The notes: a model not told the origin generated them from the sequence alone. A stretch of DNA of 64,000 nucleotides from Clostridiaceae bacterium (GCA_021769555.1 JAETSR010000001.1:62001-126000), one strand, 5' to 3'. Numbered from the stretch's first letter, positions 8,100 to 15,099 are shown. Made by a program: numbers and translations.

Positions 8100-8787
8100 T
8101 TAAGCAATTTTGTTCTCAATCCGTTTACAGGCGGCATCGTAATAACTGCCATCCAACTCAAACCCAATAAATTTTCTTCCGGTTTCAATCGCAGCTATTG
8201 CAGTACTCCCACTACCCATAAACGGATCAAGTACAATATCCCCAGGATTGCTATGAATCAAAATCAAGTCTTTTAACAACTCTACGGGCTTTTGCGTAGG
8301 ATGTATACGCTTTTTAGCAGACACAATGGGATAGTAAAATACGGTATTTTCATATGTCTGCCTTTGCCGATTGAATGTCCACCCCTTTCCTTTTGTGGCC
8401 CATATTGCAAATTCACATGTAGTTACATATAGTCGATCTCGATTTCTTGGCATAGGATTTGCCTTTTGCCACTGAATCATCTCCTTAACCAGGCACCCGT
8501 TTTCTTCTAAAACGCTTGCAATAGGCCCCATGTTTCGCCAAGCATTAAAAATAATAATGCTACCGCCATTCTTTAATTTTGAAATAGCGTTTGGAATCCA
8601 ACCTGTCAGATCAAACCCCTTATCCCACTCCCCAAAATCTATACCATTTCGGCCTTTCATGGTACGAAAGTTATTTGCCATACTGATATTATAGGGCGGG
8701 TCTGTAAGTATTAAATCGGCGTACCCCCCCCCACGACTGCAAACCTTGAACACAATCTGCATTGTATATTTTGTTTAGTTGAAGCAA
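8100..8787 (-). pseudogene. DNA adenine/cytosine-N4 methyltransferase, out of frame at a G9 tract
   Basis: Amino-methyltransferase with catalytic ILTDPPYN near the N-terminus and the SAM-binding part near the C-terminus (DIVLDPFMGSGSTAIAA), i.e. beta-type order. The downstream frame opens at 8762. The more convincing N-terminus lies in another frame from about 8787 (NKIYNADCVQGLQSW), separated by nine G (plus 8724-8732); eight G would join ADCVQGLQSW-Gly-Gly to YADLILTDPPYN. So the gene appears switched off, or starts at a poor internal ATG at 8762 with an odd N-terminus. The proposed start is TTG. Confidence 0.72.
8724..8732 (-). repeat. G9 tract just upstream of methyltransferase catalytic motif
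   Basis: Nine G on the coding strand. One deletion restores the natural N-terminus of the beta-type methyltransferase. Confidence 0.82.
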
Positions 8788-8966
8788 AATGCACCGCTCC
8801 TTATGTTTGACTTGACAGCTTTTGGAGTATATGTGTTATCTGTTTTGTAGAATGGGCAGTCACGTCCTTTGAAATCGTTGTCACTCAAACAAATACACTC
8901 CCCGCCTTTGTTTGCAAAACAATCTGTGTGTTTGCCACACAAAGGTTTCTTCCAACCATCATTCAT
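8775..8966 (-). CDS. Small Cys-rich protein
   Basis: 63 aa with eight Cys in the first two thirds (PLCGKHTDCF, GGECICLS, RDCPFY), a pattern seen in small metal-binding phage proteins. The ATG at 8966 is preceded by GGAGG; an in-frame ATG at 8996 lacks a good site. The stop overlaps the proposed start region of the next methyltransferase, suggesting coupling. Function unknown. Confidence 0.62.
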   Translation of the reverse strand: MNDGWKKPLCGKHTDCFANKGGECICLSDNDFKGRDCPFYKTDNTYTPKAVKSNIRSGAFCFN

Positions 8967-8979
8967 TATGTGTGCCTCC

Positions 8980-9399
8980 TTAATCTTCATCGCCAAGCCA
9001 CTGGCTTAATACTTTGTTGTATGTGTTGTCATTACCCATATAGCGCTTGAGCATCGCAGCCATCAACCCAGTTTCTTTGCTAAACACATCACCGTCTTGA
9101 CACTTCACAACGGTCTTTGTGCCATCGTTCCAGAATACAATGGTTGCAGGATTGTTGAAAATAACCCTATTGATTTCATCGTTTACTCTATTGATAGTCC
9201 ATGTTTCTACACTTTTGGCAAAATCAATCTTAAGAATGTTATCTCGTGTCACCGACTTGTGAAACTGAATCCAAAATAAAGACATATTTGTATCATTGTG
9301 TCCCTGACAAGACATGCAAGTAGGCAATCCGTGTTCATTAAAGAAACGCACCATAGAAATTACTTTTTCGTCAAGTTCGCTCTCAATACATCCACTCAT
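8980..9399 (-). CDS. Conserved phage hypothetical protein
   Basis: 139 aa from the ATG at 9399 (AAAGGAG upstream). The C-terminal half (ATIVFWNDGTKTVVKC, then KETGLMAAMLKRYMG) matches a small domain common in Clostridia and Bacilli phages; the N-terminal part (VRFFNEHGLPTCMSCQGHN) is a second conserved block. No enzymatic motif. Lies between the methyltransferases and the cysteine desulfurase. Confidence 0.65.
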   Translation of the reverse strand: MSGCIESELDEKVISMVRFFNEHGLPTCMSCQGHNDTNMSLFWIQFHKSVTRDNILKIDFAKSVETWTINRVNDEINRVIFNNPATIVFWNDGTKTVVKCQDGDVFSKETGLMAAMLKRYMGNDNTYNKVLSQWLGDED

Positions 9400-9412
9400 T
9401 TTTATAACTCCT

Positions 9413-10504
9413 TTACGCATGAAGCACATAATTTGAAATTGTATGCGCAGTATTACGCAGCTCATTAAATGAGGTATCATATCCCATAGAAATTCTTATC
9501 GTACATGCGGCATCTTCCTCTGACATACCAAGTGCCATCAGCACATGCGATGGGCTTTTATCCTTAGAGCTGCAAGCTGCACCAGTTGATACAAAGATAT
9601 CTTCTGTATCAAGATACGTGGCTAATGCTTCACCATTTATGCCTGGTATAGTAAGACTGATAATGTTGGGACACACGCAATCGCCACCATTAACATAAAA
9701 CTTTCCATGAATTTTACTATTTAACCCAGACAAGAACATGTCTCGTAGTCGTTGCCAACTTTCATTCAAATTTCTATTATGGAATTTTTCTCTCACATAT
9801 GTAGCCGCAGCCCCCATCCCAACAATTCCTAGTGCATTAGGAGTACCTTCACGATCTGCAAATAAATCATATCCAGGTGATTTTTTGGAAACATACAATG
9901 CACCAACCCCGATAGGCGAACCAAATTTGTGACCAGACATTGAAAGATAATCAACAGCTACATCGCTTACATCAATCGGTACATGACCTACAGCCTGTAC
10001 GGCATCTGTGTGGATTAGTGCGTTATGTCTCTTGCACACATCCACAATTTCTTTCATCGGATTTATTGCCCCTGTTTCATTGTTTACCCACATAATAGAA
10101 ACAACTTTTTGTTCATCACCTAATTTTAACTGATTTTCTAAATCCTCAACATCGATCCTACCAGAAGCATCAACATTAAGAATTGAATACCTATGTTTTT
10201 TAAGCGCATTATATAAGGATTTGTGTTCAACAGGTGACGTGATAATCCTACAATTTGCGTTCATTGCATCTCCCCACATCACGTTTGAATCTGTGCCGCC
10301 ATATGTAAAGAATATCTCATCTGCACTAGCATTGATAAGTTGTGCTATATGATCTCTAGCTTGATCAATATCATACCTAGAAGTAATACCTATTGTATGA
10401 ACACTGTTCGCATTTCCAAAATACTTTCCTTGCGCCCAAGGCTCAATATATTCTATTACATATTGAGACATAGGGGACGTGGCTGCATGATCTAGGTAAA
10501 TCAA
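9413..10504 (-). CDS. Cysteine desulfurase (IscS/NifS family)
   Basis: PLP enzyme that removes sulfur from cysteine and passes it on as a persulfide. The 363 aa start YLDHAATSPMS. The PLP-lysine motif SMSGHKFGSPIGVG sits near residue 190 and the catalytic Cys loop STGAACSSKDKSPSHVL near residue 300; both are intact. No scaffold or acceptor gene is visible nearby. Possible sinks are tRNA thiolation (two tRNA arrays are present), DNA phosphorothioation, or Fe-S supply; the tRNA link is inference from context. A class B promoter-like element is at 10588-10609. Confidence 0.93.
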   Translation of the reverse strand: MIYLDHAATSPMSQYVIEYIEPWAQGKYFGNANSVHTIGITSRYDIDQARDHIAQLINASADEIFFTYGGTDSNVMWGDAMNANCRIITSPVEHKSLYNALKKHRYSILNVDASGRIDVEDLENQLKLGDEQKVVSIMWVNNETGAINPMKEIVDVCKRHNALIHTDAVQAVGHVPIDVSDVAVDYLSMSGHKFGSPIGVGALYVSKKSPGYDLFADREGTPNALGIVGMGAAATYVREKFHNRNLNESWQRLRDMFLSGLNSKIHGKFYVNGGDCVCPNIISLTIPGINGEALATYLDTEDIFVSTGAACSSKDKSPSHVLMALGMSEEDAACTIRISMGYDTSFNELRNTAHTISNYVLHA

Positions 10505-10587
10505 GAAGTATCATCCTTTCTTATACAAAACAAAGACACATACAGTTTGTTCGTTAGAATTTAACTGTATGTGCCTCCATTCATTAA

Positions 10588-10609
10588 AATAATTTACTTC
10601 CTTGCTATC
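10588..10609 (-). promoter_or_regulatory. Class B element
   Basis: Plus AATAATTTACTTC then CTTGCTATC, about 80 nt upstream of the cysteine desulfurase start. Confidence 0.4.
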
Positions 10610-12137
10610 TTAAATTGATAAGCCCTTCTTCAATCGGCTTGTAACGGTCTGAATTGAGCATCTCAATTAAGCACTCATATGGATCAAGCTTATCACTCAT
10701 TACCATTCTAGCAATATTTGGCGAGAAACCACTTACTAGAGCTACACCCAGGTCATTTTCCTTTACAGGAATGGTTCCGGTTCTTGAGCAAACATTCCAA
10801 AACACCATCCTAGGAATTTTATAACCAGCCTCTAAAAACTCCTGTTCAATGCTCTCAAACAAAGTTCTTGTTGGCCTAACACATGCCCAACTATTTCTGC
10901 CATAAGCACTTGTTGTTACGCATGAGTCAAACTCCATGTCTGAAATAACCAGAATGTTTTTTGGCAAGTCATCCTGGCTCATGCGATTCTCAATCGCAGT
11001 TTGCAATATCAGTTCAAAAACTGCCTGGATATTTGTGTTTGCACATTCATTGTGCATCCAAGCTATACGAAGTTTTTCGTGCAGGTTTCTTGCTTTGCTT
11101 AAATCCACAAACTTCGGACGTGTTGAAAAAGTAATATACTTATTTTTGAAATCCCCACTACTCCGTTCAGCAAAATAAATTGCAAGCGATGTAGCAACAT
11201 CAAGAGCGGTTACTTGCGTATTTCCTACGCCTGTCATCATACTGCCGCTACCATCCGCAACAACTATTGTATTATCACATCCGTCTACAGTATCTGGCAG
11301 TGCATTCCATAAAGCTTCTAGCGTCTGATCTACACCACCTCTGTATCGAGACACAATATCATGTGGGAACAAAACGCTTGAATTGATTTTGGCGGTTCCA
11401 GCTTCCACTTGATTCAGAAAATCCCGCCTACGTTCCTCATCGTGCCGTAAGAACGCCTTGTTATATATTAGGTTAGCCCTAGACGGCACTTTCTGATAGT
11501 CAATAGCATCCCACTTCTGACCTGCCATTTTATGTTCAACTACATCCAAATAACGGCACAAATCTGATAGCGTGTGCTGATATTTGTTGTTATACATCAT
11601 ATCAAGCTCTTCTGCAAAAATCTGTGCGTATCTTCTACTTGTATATGAAGATGCTTTCTCCCGAGGCATCCATTTTGCCAAAAGAGAAATATTCTTCTTT
11701 CTGTTGGCATTCCGAATATCATCATCCAACTGCGCTGCCACAAGATCAATAACTGCATCTCCATTAGGAGTATCAAGCAGGCACCAAAGGTCATCCCAAC
11801 GTCCATACTCAGGCACCAATGACAACAAAGGGAGTATGTATCTTGGGTGGGCCTCCGACATATGTTGTATTACTGCCCTAAACAACCGTCTTTCACCCAA
11901 ACCTCCACGAATATCTCTTGCGTAGAAAAGCCACTTCATAGCAAGTAGCCTGTTCTCGAAAAAAGCACGTTCAAACTTACAGACAATATCGTCTATTGTT
12001 GCGTTTCGCAATGAAGCAACAGAAAAATTCAAATCCAGCAATTCCTTGCCTGTGGTGCGATATGCTACTGCACCATTTTCTGTAAGCACCTTTTCGTTGT
12101 TTAATGTCTCTTTCATTGCATTCATAAAGTTTGCCAT
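10605..12137 (-). CDS. DUF2828/TROVE-like protein with vWA domain
   Basis: Ro60/Rsr-related architecture: an alpha-helical repeat module followed by a von Willebrand A domain. Residues about 20-130 match DUF2828 (GKELLDLNFSVASLR, KWLFYARDIRGGLGERRLF, PEYGRWDDLW). The vWA MIDAS reads VVADGSGSMM near residue 300, with the partner Asp in VISDMEFDS. 510 aa from ATG 12137 with GAGGTGG upstream. Ro60-like rings bind misfolded RNAs and Y RNAs, which include tRNA-like modules. This gene lies 30 bp downstream of a tRNA array full of aberrant tRNAs, so an RNA-binding role there is an attractive inference. Confidence 0.8.
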   Translation of the reverse strand: MANFMNAMKETLNNEKVLTENGAVAYRTTGKELLDLNFSVASLRNATIDDIVCKFERAFFENRLLAMKWLFYARDIRGGLGERRLFRAVIQHMSEAHPRYILPLLSLVPEYGRWDDLWCLLDTPNGDAVIDLVAAQLDDDIRNANRKKNISLLAKWMPREKASSYTSRRYAQIFAEELDMMYNNKYQHTLSDLCRYLDVVEHKMAGQKWDAIDYQKVPSRANLIYNKAFLRHDEERRRDFLNQVEAGTAKINSSVLFPHDIVSRYRGGVDQTLEALWNALPDTVDGCDNTIVVADGSGSMMTGVGNTQVTALDVATSLAIYFAERSSGDFKNKYITFSTRPKFVDLSKARNLHEKLRIAWMHNECANTNIQAVFELILQTAIENRMSQDDLPKNILVISDMEFDSCVTTSAYGRNSWACVRPTRTLFESIEQEFLEAGYKIPRMVFWNVCSRTGTIPVKENDLGVALVSGFSPNIARMVMSDKLDPYECLIEMLNSDRYKPIEEGLINLR

Positions 12138-12168
12138 AATACCACCTCTTATAAGGATTAGTTTACTC

Positions 12169-12292
12169 TGGAGCGGCAAGTAGGAATCGAACCTACGCTT
12201 CCACTTTGGAATTTTATACAATTAGTTTGCTGTTAGCGAATCTAGTTCGCATTGTTGTATGAGTGGTGTCTTAACCGCTTGACTATTGCCGC
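12169..12292 (-). tRNA. tRNA-Gly(UCC) interrupted by a 49-nt insertion 5' of U33
   Basis: Seven-bp acceptor GCGGCAA/TTGCCGC, U73, encoded CCA, normal D and T arms, anticodon stem CCACT/AGTGG. The loop is split: C32 (12261) is followed by 49 extra nt (12260-12212) before TTCCAA. Removing them gives loop CTTCCAA, identical to the uninterrupted tRNA-Gly at 58416-58492. The insertion folds as ATACAA/TTGTAT around a GCGAA/TTCGC hairpin and contains TAACAGCAA. Far too short for a group I intron. Confidence 0.85.
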
Positions 12293-12299
12293 ATAATCC

Positions 12300-12399
12300 G
12301 CTCGTCTTTCCGAGCTGTCATCGGTTCCCACTTATCGTTGTCTGTACCGAAAACTTGGCCCCGCTGGTTCAGATTTCTATCTGGAGAGAATGGAACCAG
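12300..12399 (-). ncRNA. Structured RNA between tRNA-Gly and tRNA-Ile
   Basis: No gene. Three consecutive helices on the minus strand: CTGGTT/AACCAG enclosing CAGAT-AGAA-ATCTG (12364-12399), CGGT/ACCG (12322-12349), and GCTCG-GAAAGA-CGAGC (12300-12315). The GAAAG loop recurs in other spacers of the arrays. Confidence 0.5.
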
Positions 12400-12413
12400 A
12401 AACTAAATACTCC

Positions 12414-12540
12414 TGGTGCTAGGGGTGGGACTCGAACCCACGACATTAACATTATCATTCAAAATTGATTGCTGTTAGCCTACCAAACGGTACGCATATT
12501 TATATATTACGTCACGCTCTACCCGCTGAGCTACCCTAGC
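12414..12540 (-). tRNA. tRNA-Ile(GAU) interrupted by a 51-nt insertion 5' of U33
   Basis: Acceptor GCTAGGG/CCCTAGC with A73 and CCA, GCTC/GAGC D stem, GTGGG T stem. T32 (12509) is followed by 51 nt (12508-12458) and then TGATAA, giving loop TTGATAA if removed. The insertion sits at exactly the same loop position as in tRNA-Gly, has a TACC-GTTT-GGTA hairpin and contains GCTAACAGCAA. Confidence 0.83.
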
Positions 12541-12548
12541 ATATTTGC

Positions 12549-12655
12549 TGGTGAAACTATGCCGATTCTACCAGCTCGAAGCTGTATTTAACGAACTGCA
12601 GCTACCCATTTTCGGCTTTTTACATTACAGTAGGCATATACTGCTCTGGAGTTTC
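12549..12655 (-). ncRNA. Structured RNA with acceptor-like stem and 3' ACCA
   Basis: About 107 nt. Ends GAAACT/AGTTTC close the molecule and ACCA follows directly, as in a tRNA. Inside are a CAGTA/TACTG hairpin and a GCCGA/TCGGC helix holding an AGCT/AGCT stem. It does not fit the tRNA cloverleaf; function unknown. Confidence 0.5.
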
Positions 12656-12722
12656 GCATCTCATGATAAGTTTTGTCTAGTTGCAACTAAACCAGGAACT
12701 TATTTATCCTATTGATAAGTTT

Positions 12723-12796
12723 TGCCTTTGGCGGGACTCGAACCCGCATCATCGTGGGTTATTACTCTCACTCTCTGCCTATTGAGATACAAAGAC
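12723..12796 (-). tRNA. Atypical tRNA with 8-nt anticodon loop (anticodon uncertain)
   Basis: Acceptor GTCTTTG/CAAAGGC, D stem TCTC/GAGA, T stem GCGGG/CCCGC are normal. The anticodon arm is GTGAG-AGTAATAA-CCCAC, with one A-C mismatch and an 8-nt loop. Reading U33 as the only loop T that precedes a purine 37 gives AAU, but the extra nucleotide lies 5' of U33, the same place as the insertions in the Gly and Ile tRNAs. No encoded CCA. Confidence 0.6.
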
Positions 12797-13001
12797 TTAG
12801 TGATAGGGTATAGGCCATTCTCCTATACAAGTATGCTCTCCATGGTAGCGCTCCCACTTTGATACGTGGATATATTCTTTAATATACTATTATTTATATG
12901 CCACTACATACTTTATGTGTGTTACACGTCTTTGATTTTGTACACCGAGTAGCTTGCCCGATGCGAATAAGTAGCTAACTTATTACGCCCTTCTTTTTGG
13001 T
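12797..13001 (-). other. 205-nt spacer with strong hairpins
   Basis: No gene. Minus-strand hairpins GTATAGG/CCTATAC (12808-12828) and a long stem GCG-AATAAG/CTTATT-CGC with one bulge (12963-12988); the middle part is AT-rich with GTGG/CCAC ends. Probably another structured RNA, but no overall fold is evident. Confidence 0.35.
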
Positions 13002-13068
13002 CACAAGCAGTAGGACTCGAACCTACATCAACCTCCCTCACTGGGAAGCTGACCCACCTTGTACTTGC
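13002..13068 (-). tRNA. tRNA-like RNA with reduced D arm, candidate anticodon GUG
   Basis: Acceptor GCAAGTA/TGCTTGT (two G-U pairs), anticodon stem CTTCC/GGAGG with loop CAGTGAG, T stem GTAGG/CCTAC with loop TTCGAGT. Only 13 nt lie between acceptor and anticodon stems, too few for a normal D arm, and position 33 is A, not U. ACCA follows the discriminator region with one extra base. Might be a D-armless His tRNA or a decayed gene. Confidence 0.5.
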
Positions 13069-13121
13069 TAAGGCTCAAAAACGTATAGCTCGCAGGCTTT
13101 CTCTTTGCCAACCCATCCTAA

Positions 13122-13169
13122 ACTGTGTTGCTGGAATCGAACCAGCAATACTGGATTACCACCACACAG
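13122..13169 (-). ncRNA. Acceptor plus T-arm minihelix
   Basis: Six paired acceptor bases (CTGTGT/ACACAG) and a perfect T arm (GCTGG-TTCGATT-CCAGC), with only 16 nt where the D and anticodon arms should be. A tRNA half or minihelix without an anticodon. Confidence 0.5.
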
Positions 13170-13175
13170 ATATAA

Positions 13176-13239
13176 TCAGGCTCACCAGAATTGCACTGGA
13201 GCATTCTGCACCACAAAACAGAATGTGACCCTTACCTGA
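13176..13239 (-). ncRNA. Small three-way-junction RNA
   Basis: TCAGG/CCTGA closes two hairpins: CATTCTG/CAGAATG (7 bp) and CCAG/CTGG with loop TGCAATT. Lies between two tRNA-like genes; unknown function. Confidence 0.45.
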
Positions 13240-13280
13240 ATGTGATCATATAAGGAGTGTAGGACAAGGAAAGGAACTGA

Positions 13281-13358
13281 AACGGAGGGTAGGAGTTGAA
13301 CCTACATAAGGCAATATACCCCGATTATAAGCCTCTCTACCTATTGATTTACCTCCGT
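13281..13358 (-). tRNA. Unusual tRNA with extended anticodon arm, candidate Pro(CGG)
   Basis: Acceptor ACGGAGG/CCTCCGT and T stem GTAGG/CCTAC are good. The anticodon arm is lengthened: AGGC-T-TATA, loop ATCGGGG, TATA-TT-GCCT. With U33 this reads CGG, G37 fitting proline. The D stem is weak and CCA is not encoded. Confidence 0.6.
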
Positions 13359-13362
13359 AAAT

Positions 13363-13397
13363 TGCCGCACTTACACGGCAGTAGTGGTCTTTCCCAC
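13363..13397 (-). ncRNA. Paired hairpins between tRNA genes
   Basis: TGCCG/CGGCA (13363-13380) and GTGG-GAAAGA-CCAC (13384-13397). The GAAAGA loop matches that at 12300-12315. Confidence 0.4.
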
Positions 13398-13442
13398 CGT
13401 CACAAAATCAGGAGGTTTTCAAGAAAAAATCAACCTTATACT

Positions 13443-13529
13443 TGGTGTTGGAAACGGGGGTCGAACCCGCACGGTATTTCTACCACGAGATTTTAAGTCT
13501 CGGATGTCTGCCAATTCCATCATTCCAAC
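13443..13529 (-). tRNA. tRNA-Leu(UAA)
   Basis: Class II tRNA with acceptor GTTGGAA/TTCCAAC, loop CTTAAAA, long variable arm and encoded ACCA. Normal in every respect. A GGGGCG-TTTA-CGCCCC hairpin lies at 13537-13552 on its 5' side. Confidence 0.93.
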
Positions 13530-13655
13530 ATGGGGTGGGGCGTTTACGCCCCGTGTAAGCTAAAGTATTAAATTAACTGGGCTGATCTCTTGCTCTTGCC
13601 ATTTCACAAGCCTCCCTAATCGTCTAGTAATCCGCACTTGCGGATGCTTCATTCC

Positions 13656-13720
13656 TGGTGTGGCGCATTTCCTATATATTTTATGAGAATATTAGTATGT
13701 ATAATTGCTGTAAGCGCCAC
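13656..13720 (-). tRNA. T-armless mini-tRNA, anticodon CAU (Met-type)
   Basis: 61 nt plus ACCA. Perfect acceptor GTGGCGC/GCGCCAC, then TTACAGCAAT and 11 more nt in place of the D arm, anticodon stem ATATT/AATAT with loop CTCATAA, a 9-nt connector instead of variable and T arms. The loop is identical to the full-length tRNA-Met at 58207-58281. Resembles nematode mitochondrial tRNAs with a TV-replacement loop. Same layout as two RNAs in the plus-strand array. Confidence 0.75.
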
Positions 13721-13731
13721 AATATAGTCTG

Positions 13732-14025
13732 CTAGTTATCTCCAACAGTCAACAATTTTGAAAAGTTTGAGATAATAGCGCTGTTTGTATCATGTAGGGC
13801 AGACATTTCCACCTTTTCTTTCTCTAGGCTGGAAACATAGTCCTCTATATCTTTCAGCGCATCTGTAATCTCCTGATTAACAGTTCCCAAGTCAGAAATG
13901 GTGCGCGTAACCATATTCACAGCAGCGTCCGATTTTCTTGCAAGTCTGGAAATAGCCTCTTGCTTTTCCTTCAAAATATCACGCTGCACGGGTGGTGATT
14001 TCTTTTTCAATGCCAATATATCCAC
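13732..14025 (-). CDS. Small coiled-coil protein
   Basis: 97 aa, mostly heptad-like helix (KEKQEAISRLARKSDAAV to DIEDYVSSLEKEKVEM), reminiscent of a methyl-accepting or tail-measure fragment but without a recognisable domain. It starts 2 bp after the SPFH gene stops, so the two are probably co-expressed and may interact at the membrane. Function unknown. Confidence 0.65.
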   Translation of the reverse strand: MDILALKKKSPPVQRDILKEKQEAISRLARKSDAAVNMVTRTISDLGTVNQEITDALKDIEDYVSSLEKEKVEMSALHDTNSAIISNFSKLLTVGDN

Positions 14026-14026
14026 C

Positions 14027-14932
14027 TCACTCTAGGCCATCAATGCTTACAATCGTACCAGAGCCGCCCGATACAGTGGGCACCTTACCGTCCCAACGCT
14101 CATACTTAATCTTTTCGATCAGTTCTGGTGTAAGAGAGGCCGCAATCTCTTTGTTTGCATCTGATTCTGCTTCTGCAGCAATACGCAATGCTTTCGCTTT
14201 TGCCTCTGCTTCTACGATCTCTCGTTCTGCAGAAATCTCTGCAACCTCCTTGTCTTTTTCTGCTTGAATCTTTGCCGTTTGAGCCTCAATATTTGCTAAT
14301 TCAAGCTCCTGCTGTGCTGTGACTTTCTTCTGAATTGCTGCCGCTGTTTCGTTATCCACGGAAATATCTGTGAAGTTTACAGTGTCAATGATGATACCAT
14401 ACGAATCAAACTTGTCTTTCAAGTACTTATCAAGCTCTGCATTGATAGCGGTACGCTTATCTCCGAAAATATCAGTTACAGGATAATTTGCAGATACCTC
14501 TTGTGTCCATGCAATTACTTTTGGCTTAATAAATGTGTCTTTGATTGTTTCGCCAGACTTTCCCTTGAACATGGTAAATGTCTGAGCAACACGTTCCTCA
14601 TCGAACTTGTAAGAAAACTCAAGATTTACCTTTACCGTCTTACCATCCGAAGTGGGAATACTAAAACTTTCATCCTTATCAGAATCTCCCTTTGAATCGG
14701 ATGTTAAATAAGACTGTTCAAGCCCGATTGAATATGTGGTGACTTTCTTTGTAGGGGCAACCACTTTCCAGCCCTGGGTGAGAACCTCACCGTCTACACC
14801 GCCGTTCATGTTATACACCACACCAACATAGCCTGCTGGAATACGTGTAGTACATTTGAGTACAGCGAATAGGGTGCCGAAAATCAAGACTGCCAATACA
14901 ATGGCACCAACAAAACCGCGTTTTACTTTCAT
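14027..14932 (-). CDS. SPFH/Band 7 (prohibitin-like) membrane protein
   Basis: 301 aa. An N-terminal membrane segment (about residues 7-28, GAIVLAVLIFGTLFAVLK) is followed by the SPFH core (IPAGYVGVVYNM, LTQGWKVVAPTKKV, SADG-like SIPTSDGKTVKVN) and a long charged Ala/Glu-rich coiled coil from about 210 to 265. Prohibitin-type proteins form membrane rings that scaffold other proteins. Phages carrying one might remodel the host membrane or block entry of competitors (inference). It forms an operon with a tiny membrane protein upstream and a coiled-coil protein downstream. Confidence 0.88.
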   Translation of the reverse strand: MKVKRGFVGAIVLAVLIFGTLFAVLKCTTRIPAGYVGVVYNMNGGVDGEVLTQGWKVVAPTKKVTTYSIGLEQSYLTSDSKGDSDKDESFSIPTSDGKTVKVNLEFSYKFDEERVAQTFTMFKGKSGETIKDTFIKPKVIAWTQEVSANYPVTDIFGDKRTAINAELDKYLKDKFDSYGIIIDTVNFTDISVDNETAAAIQKKVTAQQELELANIEAQTAKIQAEKDKEVAEISAEREIVEAEAKAKALRIAAEAESDANKEIAASLTPELIEKIKYERWDGKVPTVSGGSGTIVSIDGLE

Positions 14933-14958
14933 TTAATCAGCCTTTCTTTGAGTTATTT

Positions 14959-15099
14959 TTAATCGTCATCGTCCAACATGGACTCTTTTGCATCTCCCCA
15001 TATTTTTGTTACTAGCCTGCCAAGAGGTTTATATGCAAATGAAAGCAAAATCCAAACCAGTATAGCAGCTATCACAACCAGGGCTATGAACACAGGCAA
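14959..15099 (-). CDS. Tiny single-pass membrane protein
   Basis: 46 aa, start TTG at 15099 (or a GTG six nt on). One hydrophobic helix (FIALVVIAAILVWILLSFA) and an acidic tail ending LDDDD. It lies directly upstream of the SPFH gene. A G9 run (plus 15107-15115) stands where the ribosome site should be, so tract length could influence translation. No known family. Confidence 0.6.
   Translation of the reverse strand: MPVFIALVVIAAILVWILLSFAYKPLGRLVTKIWGDAKESMLDDDD

Noticed and set aside
12179..12260. Group I intron in the tRNA-Gly gene
   Set aside because: The insertion is 49 nt; group I introns need roughly 200 nt or more of conserved core, and no P3-P8 elements are present.
13561..13655. 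Short peptides (9 or 15 codons) after a GGGAGG between tRNA-Leu and the mini-tRNA
   Set aside because: Too short to support; the segment also has an ATCCGC/GCGGAT hairpin and may be an RNA leader.
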